A DNA stretch of 36,915 bases from Erysipelotrichia bacterium (GTDB lineage: Bacteria > Bacillota_I > Bacilli_A > Erysipelotrichales > Erysipelotrichaceae). Position 1 is the first letter of the stretch. Every line of letters starts with the position of its first letter. Where the stretch lies: assembly GCA_012799935.1 (NCBI GenBank), contig JAAZKG010000036.1, positions 1 through 36,915 of the forward strand. The letters are read 5' to 3'. Shown in pieces: positions 18,504 through 28,050 of the stretch. A program made the translations under genes and the position numbers. The notes below the pieces were generated by a model. That model did not search any database and had not been told where the DNA came from. It saw only the letters and a program-made list of their open reading frames with translations.

Positions 18504-20456
18504 CTATTTTTTCACTATCAATAGTGAAAGTTGATTAGCCAAATCTATGCACCTCATTAAATTTTCATAGGTTGGATTTTTACGATACTCTAATACAAGT
18601 TCATCGTTTTTTAACCACCTGGTCATAAAGTCCATCAGTAAAATAAACTGTCTTGCTTGGCTAATATTACAGTCAGCATAAATAATCGTCTGTATCAAAT
18701 TTTTATCGATAACTATCTGTTTTCTCAAATTGAAAATTCTTACAAATGATTTATCAGGATGACTTTTAGTGCATAATAATGCACATCCGTTTCCTAATTC
18801 TGTAATTGAATAATCACCAATCACATCTTTATCATCTTCTTTATTTTCAGATAATAAATTGTTAATCTCACTAATTAGTTCACTTTCATACGAGCATTGA
18901 AGATTATCATAAACATTATTTTCATCAAGAAGTAATTTATAAAACTCATTTCCAATCAGCGATTTTTCAATTAAAACCGAAAGTCTATCAGGATCATAAT
19001 AATTAAAGTTCTTCAAAATCAGAACTGGAATATTTTTTATTTGTGGCAGTCCTGTTGAAGAAATTATTATATCATATTGACTTTCATCAATATTATCCAA
19101 TTCAGTAACATCTAATAACCTGATTTCATCGTTATTACCTTTCCTAGCAAAGTTTATTTTACTGTAAAGTATTATTCCTTCCGGTCTGCCAGTTCCTGTG
19201 ATAACTGCTATTGTTAATCCTTCACTCATTCTTTTCCTGCTCAAAGCTAAAGAAAAATACAGTGCTAAGTAACCTTCCTCATTTTCATCAACAAAAACTG
19301 AGAACTCTTTTTCAATATCAAAAATTATTCTTCTAGCAAAAATGGTAGCCACCAAATTTTCTTTCACAGCATTGCCTGATTCATAGTTTCTTAATGGAAA
19401 ACCTATTTCAAGTCTTTCAATCATTGCACTGACATGTACTAAAACATAGTCATAAATTGTCTGATCCTGAACTATATCAACACCATACTGTTCTTTAATT
19501 TCCTGCATTGTCTTATTAATAACCATTCTTAAACGGGTATGTTTTAAAGTATCATCATTTAATGAATGTTTTACATTTATTCTTTTACTTTTAAGATGCA
19601 GACTAAAATAAATCGCTTCCGATTGTGGTAGCACTATTCCAAATGATTCAGCTAACCTGTCTGCCAAGGCTTTCCCAGCCTTTTCTTCCAACGTTCCTTT
19701 AATTTTGTCCGCTATCTCATCTGAAATTTTAGCATAGTCAAACAACATCCATCTTCTTAAGGCGATCATGATATGAATAGTAAAATTTTCTACCGAATAC
19801 GCTGAAATCTGTATTGAATAATCTTTTAAGACTCCTAATAGAATCGCTTTTATTCTTTTTATTTCCACTTTAAGTGAAGTTTCAGGAAACATCAGATTGT
19901 CTTCAGCCTGAATTTTATCATTAAAGTAATTGTGAAAGAAAAACTCAGCGATACAGATTCTTTTGTAGATTTCTGAACCAGCTAATAGTATTGAATTATG
20001 CTGATTATATTGAAGAAATAGCTTGTAACGCTTTAAAATAATCTCAACCTTTTTCAGACAGGAGTATAGAGTCGGTTTTTCCACATACATTTCATCTGCT
20101 AGATCATCCATATCTACTGGAAAATCCACGGACAGAAGTTTCATAATTATATAATTAATTCGTTCTTCAGAAGTCTGAGGAATACGTTTCTTTTCTTCTC
20201 TGTATTTTGTCTTGAGATGATCATCAAGTAAAGAAAACTTCTCTTCATCAAATACCTCTAGGCTATATCCCTGACCCTGCTTGGCAATTATTTTCCCACC
20301 ATATTTCTGTAAGACTGAAGATAATCTTCTGATATCTGATTTGATTGTACGTGAAGAAACGCCAGTAATAAATGCCAGCTGTTCACTTGTTATGGGCTTG
20401 TTGCTGTCTTTAATTTCCAGCAAAATTCTCAAAATTCTGTTATTTAATCCAATCAT
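18504..20456 (-). CDS. BglG-family PRD transcriptional regulator/antiterminator
   Basis: N-terminal HTH (LAFITGVSSRTIKSDIRRLSSVLQKYG), PRD-like segments, PTS-like C-terminal region. Confidence 0.85.
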   Translation of the reverse strand: MIGLNNRILRILLEIKDSNKPITSEQLAFITGVSSRTIKSDIRRLSSVLQKYGGKIIAKQGQGYSLEVFDEEKFSLLDDHLKTKYREEKKRIPQTSEERINYIIMKLLSVDFPVDMDDLADEMYVEKPTLYSCLKKVEIILKRYKLFLQYNQHNSILLAGSEIYKRICIAEFFFHNYFNDKIQAEDNLMFPETSLKVEIKRIKAILLGVLKDYSIQISAYSVENFTIHIMIALRRWMLFDYAKISDEIADKIKGTLEEKAGKALADRLAESFGIVLPQSEAIYFSLHLKSKRINVKHSLNDDTLKHTRLRMVINKTMQEIKEQYGVDIVQDQTIYDYVLVHVSAMIERLEIGFPLRNYESGNAVKENLVATIFARRIIFDIEKEFSVFVDENEEGYLALYFSLALSRKRMSEGLTIAVITGTGRPEGIILYSKINFARKGNNDEIRLLDVTELDNIDESQYDIIISSTGLPQIKNIPVLILKNFNYYDPDRLSVLIEKSLIGNEFYKLLLDENNVYDNLQCSYESELISEINNLLSENKEDDKDVIGDYSITELGNGCALLCTKSHPDKSFVRIFNLRKQIVIDKNLIQTIIYADCNISQARQFILLMDFMTRWLKNDELVLEYRKNPTYENLMRCIDLANQLSLLIVKK

Positions 20457-20457
20457 A

Positions 20458-21798
20458 CTAATCTAACAGCTGCCATGCCTTTTCCCAGAGTTCTGGCAGA
20501 TATTGTTTATTTGCTTGCAATAAATCATAGAGCAATGGTTTTACAATACTGACATCAGTGATTGTTCTGTTTAACGCAAACCCCTGAACACATTTTTTCA
20601 GATTATTTTCCAACACCCCGTCAACACACAGTCTCTCACAGGCATACTGATTTTCAATCATACCTTTATAGAAAATATCTACTTCACCAAAATACAGTTT
20701 TTCAACACCTGAAAAAGTCACTATACAAGGAATTTCAACAATTGCATCTCTGTCAATGTTGGGAATTGCTCCATCATTAACTACCGGAATTAAAAATTGG
20801 GTATTTCTTTTCGGATGTAAAGTTGCTTCAATGAAATCAAAAATATATTCTCCATGCACTTTGCTGTCTAAACCGCTTCCCTTAATTGTGTTATTTTCAA
20901 TAATCTGCTGGCACATTTTTTCTACTCCTGCCTGCTTTTTATCTTTTACAGAGTTTGCTCTAGTATAATCAGGATTTGATTCTTTAACAATTTCATTCAT
21001 ATAAAAATAATACTCAAAATATGTCGAAGGTATATATCCTCCTAAATCTTTCAGCATTTTACCCAACCTTTTGAAAGTTGCTACCCAATCTGAATCATTT
21101 TTCAATTCATCAGGGACCACATTTTCAGATGTCAGTTTTTTAATTATCTCCGGCATCCTATCTTTTCCAGTTGAATCATAAATATTATTAAACCAGCCAA
21201 AATGATTCAATCCAAAATATCTGGGAACTAATTCACCTTTTTTCAGATTCAAAGCTGATTCAAAGGCATCGAGCATCAGTATTGTCATATCACATAAATA
21301 AACAAGCCTCTTATCATCACGATAATACCTCCTTGTTGCTTCAGCCAACATACTAGCTGGATTGCCAAAATTGATAATCCAGCTGTCCTTTGAATACTTT
21401 CTGGCAGCATCTACTATTTCCAGTGTATCAGCAATTGAACGCATTCCGTACATCAGACCACCTGCTCCACAGGTCTCCTGACCAATACAGCCATGTTTCA
21501 AAGGTATTTTTTCATCCGCTTCTCGCATATCAAGTCCACCTGTTCTAATCTGAACAAGTATATAATCTACATCTTTAACAGCTTCATCCAGTGTCTGCGC
21601 AACTTTAATTTCACACTCAGGATAAATTTCATTAAACATTACTTCAGCTGCCTGATAACGTAAAAATTGCCTTTTTTCATCAATATCATAAAGATAAACC
21701 CTATTTAAAGGAAAAACTTCTTTCTTTTGACATAGGGTATGTAATAAAGGCAATGTGTACAGACTACCTCCTCCAATAACAGCTAATTTATATGACAT
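20458..21798 (-). CDS. Glycoside hydrolase family 4 (6-phospho-glycosidase-like)
   Basis: LAVIGGGSLYTLPLL, QETCGAGG, NFGNPASMLAEA, GLNHFGW motifs of NAD-dependent GH4; start set to MSYKLAV with GGAGG upstream rather than 21831. Confidence 0.9.
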   Translation of the reverse strand: MSYKLAVIGGGSLYTLPLLHTLCQKKEVFPLNRVYLYDIDEKRQFLRYQAAEVMFNEIYPECEIKVAQTLDEAVKDVDYILVQIRTGGLDMREADEKIPLKHGCIGQETCGAGGLMYGMRSIADTLEIVDAARKYSKDSWIINFGNPASMLAEATRRYYRDDKRLVYLCDMTILMLDAFESALNLKKGELVPRYFGLNHFGWFNNIYDSTGKDRMPEIIKKLTSENVVPDELKNDSDWVATFKRLGKMLKDLGGYIPSTYFEYYFYMNEIVKESNPDYTRANSVKDKKQAGVEKMCQQIIENNTIKGSGLDSKVHGEYIFDFIEATLHPKRNTQFLIPVVNDGAIPNIDRDAIVEIPCIVTFSGVEKLYFGEVDIFYKGMIENQYACERLCVDGVLENNLKKCVQGFALNRTITDVSIVKPLLYDLLQANKQYLPELWEKAWQLLD

Positions 21799-22050
21799 AA
21801 TATTACCTCCGATATTTACTGGCGCTAACAATATTTATTCCTTGATTCTTCAGCTTTATTTTACTGTTTCAATATTTAAAATTTCAATTATTTATTAACT
21901 TAGCAAAACAAAAATATTTTTTTCTATTTATATTATAAACCACAATAATTAAAAACTTCAATTAAACTACTTTACGTTATTTGAATCAATAGTAACTACT
22001 CTTAATTTTGAAATTTTACGCTTAATTAACGGACGATATACCTAGACATT

Positions 22051-22500
22051 TTAAACACCATTGAATAAACAATAATTTTTAGTATCGTTATAATTGACTC
22101 TAAAATCAAACCACTTTGATATTCCAATCATAATTAGTATTTTTTCATTGTCATCGGTATCGGCAAATCCTTTAAGAAATACCATTAACGAAAGATACCT
22201 ATTTATATACTTAATAGCGACACTTTTATAGTAAGCCAACATTTTCTTTATTAAACTGTGAATATAACTAACCATATTTAAATGTTCTACCTTATTACGA
22301 GAAGTGTGTGTCTTTAAATTAACCAACTTACTTTCGCTTGCTTCAGCTAGTTAGTTGTAACAGAATAAACCATCACTATAAATAACGGATTTATTAAAGA
22401 TTCTTATTAGCTAAATGTAGTGAAATATCTTTATTAGTTGGTTTTCTGTTAATTGAGCTGATTTTTAATAATTCCTATTGTCTCATATGTTATGTACCTC
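22051..22500 (-). pseudogene. Degenerate IS1595-like transposase remnant (C-terminal part)
   Basis: Minus strand reads NKSVIYSDGLFCYN*LAEASESKLVNLKTHTSRNKVEHLNMVSYIHSLIKKMLAYYKSVAIKYINRYLSLM, resembling the IS1595 DDE region (SDG..Y, VNLK, HLN.VN..HS.LK, GVATKYLxNYL); in-frame stop; upstream boundary approximate. Confidence 0.6.
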
Positions 22501-22608
22501 TTTCAGTAATAAAATACTTTATTTTTAACTTTATTGATGGAGGGCGTTTTATGTATATAAGTATATTATCGGTTAATTAAGCTTTTTTTTATTATCTTTC
22601 TATAATCC

Positions 22609-22764
22609 CATCATTTAGTTTATAATTAAATACAAGGAGTGATAAAAATGCCATTTTCGTTAGATATAAATCAAATACTTCTAATCACTATCAGTGTATT
22701 ACTGTTATTAATCGTTATTTTATTAATTGTCAATAATAGTAAAATAAATAAGCAGGAAAAATTA
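22609..22764 (+). repeat. rmuC 5'-end direct repeat, copy 3 (within intact rmuC)
   Basis: CATCATTTAGTTTATAATTAAATACAAGGAGTGATAAAAATG... shared with 9002 and 13336. Confidence 0.95.
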
Positions 22765-24003
22765 ATTGATAGTAGATTAGATAAATATCTGATAGATATT
22801 AACAACAATACTAATTCTTCGCTAAATACCCTGGCAAACAATCTTTTCAATTACCTGCAGGCTAATAATAATGTCCAAATTGAAAGAATTGAAAATTCTA
22901 GCAGAAACATTAATGAAGGATTAAAATCTTTATCCAACTATCTTTTAGAATCCCAAAAACAAAATAATACTCATCAACTAAATAAACTAGAAACAATTAA
23001 TAAAACTCTAACTTCTAATGCTTTAATTGAAGAACAAAAACTGGATAATTTAAGAACAACAATAGAAACCAATCTAAACAGTATTAGACAGGACAATAAT
23101 AAGCAACTAGAACAAATGAGAAAAACAGTTGATGAAAAACTTCAAGAAACTCTGGAAACTAAATTAAGCCAATCATTTAAAACTGTTTCCCAACAATTAG
23201 AAAATGTTTATAAGGGACTAGGAGAAATGAGAACTTTAGCCACTGGAGTAGGTGATTTAAAAAGAGTTTTAACCAATGTTAAAACTAAAGGAATTTTAGG
23301 TGAAATCCAACTGTCAGCTATTATTAAAGATATTTTAAATAACTCACAGTATGAGGAAAATATAAATACCAATCCTGAAAGTAATGAAAAAGTAGAATTT
23401 GCGATTAAACTTCCTTCAACTGATGATAGTTTTATCTATTTGCCAGTTGACTCAAAATTCCCTTCTAGAGATTATATCGCCATTCAAAATGCCCTTGAAA
23501 CTGGTGATAAAGAAGAAATTGAAAATGCTCGAAAACAACTTATCAACACTTTAAAAATACAAGCTAAAACGATTAGAGATAAATATATTAGTGTGCCTCA
23601 CACTACTGAGTTTGCGATAATGTTTTTACCGACCGAAGGATTATATTCTGAAGCATGTAATCTTAATATGCTAGAAGTTTTACAAAGACAATATAAAGTT
23701 ACCATTACTGGTCCTAGTACCTTTGCGGCTTTATTAAACTCTTTGCAGATGGGCTTTAAAACATTGGCTATCCAAAAAAGAAGTAGCGAAGTTTGGAACC
23801 TGCTTGGATCAGTGAAAACTGAATTTGAAAAATTTGAAGGAGTCTTAAATAATGCCCAGCAATATATTCAAAAAACTTCTGATGAGTTGGATAGTCTGGT
23901 TGGAACCAGGACTAAAGCTATCAATAGACATTTAAAAAATATTCAATCAAGTAATATTCCACTTAGTGAATTTAATCAAATAGAAAATAAGGAGGTAGAA
24001 TAA
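22648..24003 (+). CDS. rmuC: DNA recombination protein RmuC
   Basis: N-terminal TM anchor, long coiled coil, RmuC domain (KTKGILGEIQLSAIIKDIL, LPVDSKFPSRDY, EFAIMFLPTEGLYSEA, ITGPSTFAALLNSLQMGF); start set to ATG after AAGGAG. Confidence 0.93.
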   Translation: MPFSLDINQILLITISVLLLLIVILLIVNNSKINKQEKLIDSRLDKYLIDINNNTNSSLNTLANNLFNYLQANNNVQIERIENSSRNINEGLKSLSNYLLESQKQNNTHQLNKLETINKTLTSNALIEEQKLDNLRTTIETNLNSIRQDNNKQLEQMRKTVDEKLQETLETKLSQSFKTVSQQLENVYKGLGEMRTLATGVGDLKRVLTNVKTKGILGEIQLSAIIKDILNNSQYEENINTNPESNEKVEFAIKLPSTDDSFIYLPVDSKFPSRDYIAIQNALETGDKEEIENARKQLINTLKIQAKTIRDKYISVPHTTEFAIMFLPTEGLYSEACNLNMLEVLQRQYKVTITGPSTFAALLNSLQMGFKTLAIQKRSSEVWNLLGSVKTEFEKFEGVLNNAQQYIQKTSDELDSLVGTRTKAINRHLKNIQSSNIPLSEFNQIENKEVE

Positions 24004-24004
24004 A

Positions 24005-24394
24005 ATGTGTGTTTTCTGTTCAATTATAAAAGGTGATATCCCAACAAACTTAGTTTATGAAGATGATGTTGTTATAGCAATACTGGATATTTCTCAAGCA
24101 ACAAAAGGTCATACCCTAGTTATTCCAAAAAAACACTACGTTAACATCTATGATGTTGAAGAAGAAACTCTGAAACATATGATTGCAGTATGTAAAAAAA
24201 TGGCTATCTTACTTACTGATAGACTAAATGCTGATGGTTGCAATATCGTTTCTAATAATAATGAAGCTGCAGGTCAAGCAGTGGGGCATATCCATTTCCA
24301 TGTTATTCCTAGATATGTAGGTGACGACTATTATATCCGTGGCCAAGTACATGATTATGATTTAAAAGAAATATTAGCTAAGATTACAAAATAA
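24005..24394 (+). CDS. HIT family protein
   Basis: CVFCSIIKGDIP and GHIHFHVIPR histidine triad. Confidence 0.95.
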   Translation: MCVFCSIIKGDIPTNLVYEDDVVIAILDISQATKGHTLVIPKKHYVNIYDVEEETLKHMIAVCKKMAILLTDRLNADGCNIVSNNNEAAGQAVGHIHFHVIPRYVGDDYYIRGQVHDYDLKEILAKITK

Positions 24395-24421
24395 GACCTT
24401 TATTTAGGTCTTACTTAACTT
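24390..24421. terminator. Hairpin between convergent HIT gene and glyA
   Basis: TAAGACCT / AGGTCTTA 8-bp stem, 6-nt loop. Confidence 0.6.
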
Positions 24422-25675
24422 TTATTTACCATATATTGGATATTTTTCCGTAAGAGCAATTACTTGTTTAATTAATTGCTCTTTTTTATCCTGAAAATCT
24501 TCTTTAGTAGCTTCAACGATTAATTTACCAACTAAATAACAGTCTTCTTCTGTAAAACCTCTAGTTGTTACAGTTGGTGATCCTATTCTAATTCCAGAAG
24601 TAACAAATGGTTTTTCAGGGTCAAATGGAATAACGTTTTTATTAACCGTTATATAAATTTCATCTAATCTTTTTTCCATTTCCTTTCCTGTAATATTAGC
24701 TTTTCTTAAATCTATTAACACCAAATGATTGTCGGTTCCTCCACTTACCAAATCTAAGCCACCATCAACAATAGCTTTAGCCATTGCTTTAGCATTGGCA
24801 ACTATTCGTTTTTGATAATCGACAAATTCATCAGTTAAGGCTTCTTTAAAGGAAATGGCCTTAGCAGCAATTACATGTTCAAGTGGGCCACCTTGAGTCC
24901 CAGGAAAAATAGCGGCATTAATCTTACTGGCAATTTCTGCATCATTGCATAAAATCAAACCACCTCTAGGACCTCTCAATGTTTTATGGCTTGTAGTAGT
25001 AACTACATCAGCATAGCCAATTGGAGTAGGATGAACTTTTGCAGCTACCAGTCCTGCAATATGAGCCATATCCACCATCAGGTATGCTCCTACACTATGA
25101 GCAATTTCAGCCATTTTCTTAAAATCAATAATTCTAGGATATGAACTGGCACCAGCTATTATCATTTTTGGTTTACACTGTTTTGCGATTTCCTCAACTT
25201 TTTGATAATCAATCTGGCAAGTCTTTTTGTCGACTCCATAAAAAACAACATTATAATTTTTACCTGAGAAATTGAATGGTGAACCATGAGTCAAATGTCC
25301 GCCATTATCCAAAGACATACCCATAATGGTATCGCCTACTTCACATAAGGCATGATATACCGCAAAATTTGCTTGAGAGCCTGAGTGAGGTTGTACATTA
25401 GCATACTTACATCCGAACAACTGTTTTGCTCTTTCGATAGCTAACGTTTCAATTTCATCAACTACATAACAGCCACCATAATATCTTTTATTCGGATAGC
25501 CTTCAGCATACTTGTTAGTTAATACTGATCCTGTTGCCATTAAAACTGCTTCAGAAACAATGTTTTCCGAAGCTATCAGTTCAATATTACGATTTTGTCT
25601 TTCTAATTCTTTCTTAATTGCCTCAGCTATTTGCTGGTCCTCTTTAGCAATTACCTCAATCATCCTAGTTATCAT
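24422..25675 (-). CDS. glyA: Serine hydroxymethyltransferase
   Basis: [43 protein letters not shown]-Lys motif. Confidence 0.98.
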   Translation of the reverse strand: MITRMIEVIAKEDQQIAEAIKKELERQNRNIELIASENIVSEAVLMATGSVLTNKYAEGYPNKRYYGGCYVVDEIETLAIERAKQLFGCKYANVQPHSGSQANFAVYHALCEVGDTIMGMSLDNGGHLTHGSPFNFSGKNYNVVFYGVDKKTCQIDYQKVEEIAKQCKPKMIIAGASSYPRIIDFKKMAEIAHSVGAYLMVDMAHIAGLVAAKVHPTPIGYADVVTTTSHKTLRGPRGGLILCNDAEIASKINAAIFPGTQGGPLEHVIAAKAISFKEALTDEFVDYQKRIVANAKAMAKAIVDGGLDLVSGGTDNHLVLIDLRKANITGKEMEKRLDEIYITVNKNVIPFDPEKPFVTSGIRIGSPTVTTRGFTEEDCYLVGKLIVEATKEDFQDKKEQLIKQVIALTEKYPIYGK

Positions 25676-25704
25676 AAACCCTCCAACATCTATAAAAGAA
25701 GTTA

Positions 25705-26562
25705 CTAGTTAACTTCTTTAACTTCTGTACTTTCTTCAGTGTTTTCTTTTTCTTCTATTGTATTAATTAAGATATTTCCTCTTAAAGTGTTAAAAATAAA
25801 AACTTTACCTTCTTTAGAGCTATCAGAAATCAAACTATTGCTTTTTTCAACTGTTTCAATTTCATTGACTAGATTTGTTTCATATATATAACCATTGTTT
25901 AGTTTTAATTGACCATAAGTTGTAGTTACTTCAAATTTAAATGTCTCAACACTTTCCATAAGTAAAAACTCAAAATCACCTGAGACAACAGAACCATTAA
26001 ATCTATTGAAAGTTGTACCAGACATTTTAATATCTCCAGTATTACATGAAACAATAATGCTATTGCAATTAACATTACTCATTATAAAATCACCAGTAAT
26101 ATTATTAAAGTTAATATTTCTAGCATCTACATCACTGATTGAAAAACTACCAATAATAGTTTTAACATTAACATCAATTATGCAATCTTGTGGCAAATAA
26201 ATTGTTACAACAGCTACATTTCTATCTGGTTGGAAAAGTAAAGAATCAAAGTTTTCAACTTTTTCAATAAATTCCATATTTAAAACTTTTTGTTCTAATT
26301 TAAAAGTGTTTGAATTATCCACTTTTTGATAATATGAAACCTTAATCTTTTCATTGTTGCTTGGTTTAATCACAACACTATGATTAATAGAATCAATATA
26401 GATAGAATTGATTTCTTCATTTTCATATTCTTGGAAAATTTCCAAATATGCTGAGTATGATTTGGCACTAGGAAAATAATACTTACCGTATGCGTAAGAT
26501 GTACCTAAGATTAAAACTAATAGTAAAACTATAATCAAAAATAAGCCGTTTTGTTTTCTCAT
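25705..26562 (-). CDS. Membrane-anchored DUF4097-like beta-helical protein
   Basis: N-terminal hydrophobic segment; repeated short beta units ([45 protein letters not shown]). Confidence 0.7.
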   Translation of the reverse strand: MRKQNGLFLIIVLLLVLILGTSYAYGKYYFPSAKSYSAYLEIFQEYENEEINSIYIDSINHSVVIKPSNNEKIKVSYYQKVDNSNTFKLEQKVLNMEFIEKVENFDSLLFQPDRNVAVVTIYLPQDCIIDVNVKTIIGSFSISDVDARNINFNNITGDFIMSNVNCNSIIVSCNTGDIKMSGTTFNRFNGSVVSGDFEFLLMESVETFKFEVTTTYGQLKLNNGYIYETNLVNEIETVEKSNSLISDSSKEGKVFIFNTLRGNILINTIEEKENTEESTEVKEVN

Positions 26563-26800
26563 GTTCTAATTATAGCACTAATAACGAAAAACAAAATAGC
26601 CATTTCTAATTTTTGAAAAACGAAAATAAAACCTAAGATTGATTTGCGATAACTGTTATTTAATTTATTAAATAAAAAAAGATGGCCTTCCAAACATAGA
26701 AGTTCATCTTGTATATCTTTGTTTTTAAATAGTGTCACTGTCGTGTCTTATACCTTATTGTTTTCATAATTTTAATAACCGACAATGGCACTTATAAAAC

Positions 26801-27793
26801 TTAATTATTTGCTTTTTCTAAAATTACTATCAATCTATTTAATCCACCACCATAGCAAGTGACTAAAGCAAGATCTCCAGGTTGCCACCAAGCCTTATAT
26901 TCTTGTGCAGAAAATTTAGTCTTATAAATTTTAACAACATTATATAACTCACCATTAACAGTGACTGTATCCGTCATTTTTACTTTTGGCAACCAACTAA
27001 ACACTCCTGGATTATGTCCAAGCAAAACATTACCTTTATAATAGACAACATATCCAGCATCTAATTTTTTAACCATCTCATCATAGTTTTTATATGAACG
27101 ATAATTAACTTTCCAATTAACTGATGTATTTGAACTGGAACTAACCGTTTTTTTCCATTTACTTGTTAGATTTATATCTCCATGTGTCATATTATCAATA
27201 GCTATTATTTTCTCGCCATCTAAATACCAGCCTTCAAATTTGTATCCCGATTTGGTTGGATTTGTTAGTGTTGCGCCTTCACCATATCTATAAGTATCAC
27301 CTATCACTCCATCATAAATAATATTATATTCTTTACCTTGCCATTTACTATATAGAATGATATTTCCACTTGGTTTAATCAACATATTCGGATATTGATT
27401 CCCACTAATATCAAAATATCCCAAAAAATATTCATATGGATGATTTTCTTCTGAAGGTTTATCTAAAGAAACATTTTCTCCGTAAGTATACTTATTACTA
27501 TATCGGTTTTCACCATCAATGTAAGTAACCGTATAAGTTTTTGGTATGTACATTGGTCTATATGTATCAAAAGGTTTTAAAGTCACTACTAATTGATCTA
27601 TTGTAAAATTTTCGTATACCATGTTTTGATATTTTATTTCATCATTTAAACTCACATTAAATACTTCTTTTGTTTCTATCCCTGTTTCAGGATTAACCTG
27701 GATAACCGTTATTGGATAGACTTCTAACTGTGGAGAAACAACTCCACTTACTGTGAGGGTTAGAAATAATCCTAATACTAATTTCTTAAACAT
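26801..27793 (-). CDS. Secreted InlB B-repeat protein with C-terminal sortase-like domain
   Basis: Signal peptide-like N-terminus; two Listeria-Bacteroides repeat units (ending YSKWQGKEYNIIYDG, GYKFEGWYLDGE...TSKWKK); C-terminal LLGHNPGVFSWLPKV ... GDLALVTCYGGGLNRLIVIL with sortase-like His, TC and Arg. Confidence 0.65.
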   Translation of the reverse strand: MFKKLVLGLFLTLTVSGVVSPQLEVYPITVIQVNPETGIETKEVFNVSLNDEIKYQNMVYENFTIDQLVVTLKPFDTYRPMYIPKTYTVTYIDGENRYSNKYTYGENVSLDKPSEENHPYEYFLGYFDISGNQYPNMLIKPSGNIILYSKWQGKEYNIIYDGVIGDTYRYGEGATLTNPTKSGYKFEGWYLDGEKIIAIDNMTHGDINLTSKWKKTVSSSSNTSVNWKVNYRSYKNYDEMVKKLDAGYVVYYKGNVLLGHNPGVFSWLPKVKMTDTVTVNGELYNVVKIYKTKFSAQEYKAWWQPGDLALVTCYGGGLNRLIVILEKANN

Positions 27794-27877
27794 ATTTATA
27801 ACTCTCCTTTTTTATCAAGTTTATTTTTTATAAGATTTCTTTAAATATAAAATATCATTTCTCAACACTTATATTCT

Positions 27878-27920
27878 GTGATAACATCACTTAACCTGCC
27901 TAACTCTGTGATGATATCAC
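27878..27920. promoter_or_regulatory. Pair of near-identical palindromic candidate operators
   Basis: CTGTGATAACATCAC and CTGTGATGATATCAC (GTGAT-N3-ATCAC), exactly 30 bp apart. Confidence 0.55.
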
Positions 27921-28015
27921 CAAAATTAACCTAATATAAAAATAAATGAGTTATAAAACTTAAATATCTTCATTTTCTTTTTAGAAGTTGTGATGAAAAC
28001 AAAACCTGATTAGTC

Positions 28016-28050
28016 TTTAAAAAAGAGGAAGTTAAATTTCTTCCTCTTTA
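28016..28050 (-). terminator. Terminator of ABC/5'-nucleotidase operon
   Basis: AAAGAGGAAG/CTTCCTCTTT stem plus T-run on minus strand. Confidence 0.8.

Noticed and set aside
18504-20456. Loss of the EIIB-like Cys (AVITGTGRPEG) in the regulator as a novelty
   Set aside because: Domain assignment here is uncertain without alignment; variation of these domains in BglG-type regulators is common.
9002-22764. CRISPR array as an explanation for the repeats
   Set aside because: Only three copies, ~150 bp long, kilobases apart with gene cargo between; identical to the rmuC start.
26680-26790. Imperfect inverted repeats downstream of the InlB-repeat gene
   Set aside because: Probably a degenerate terminator; arms too imperfect to call confidently.
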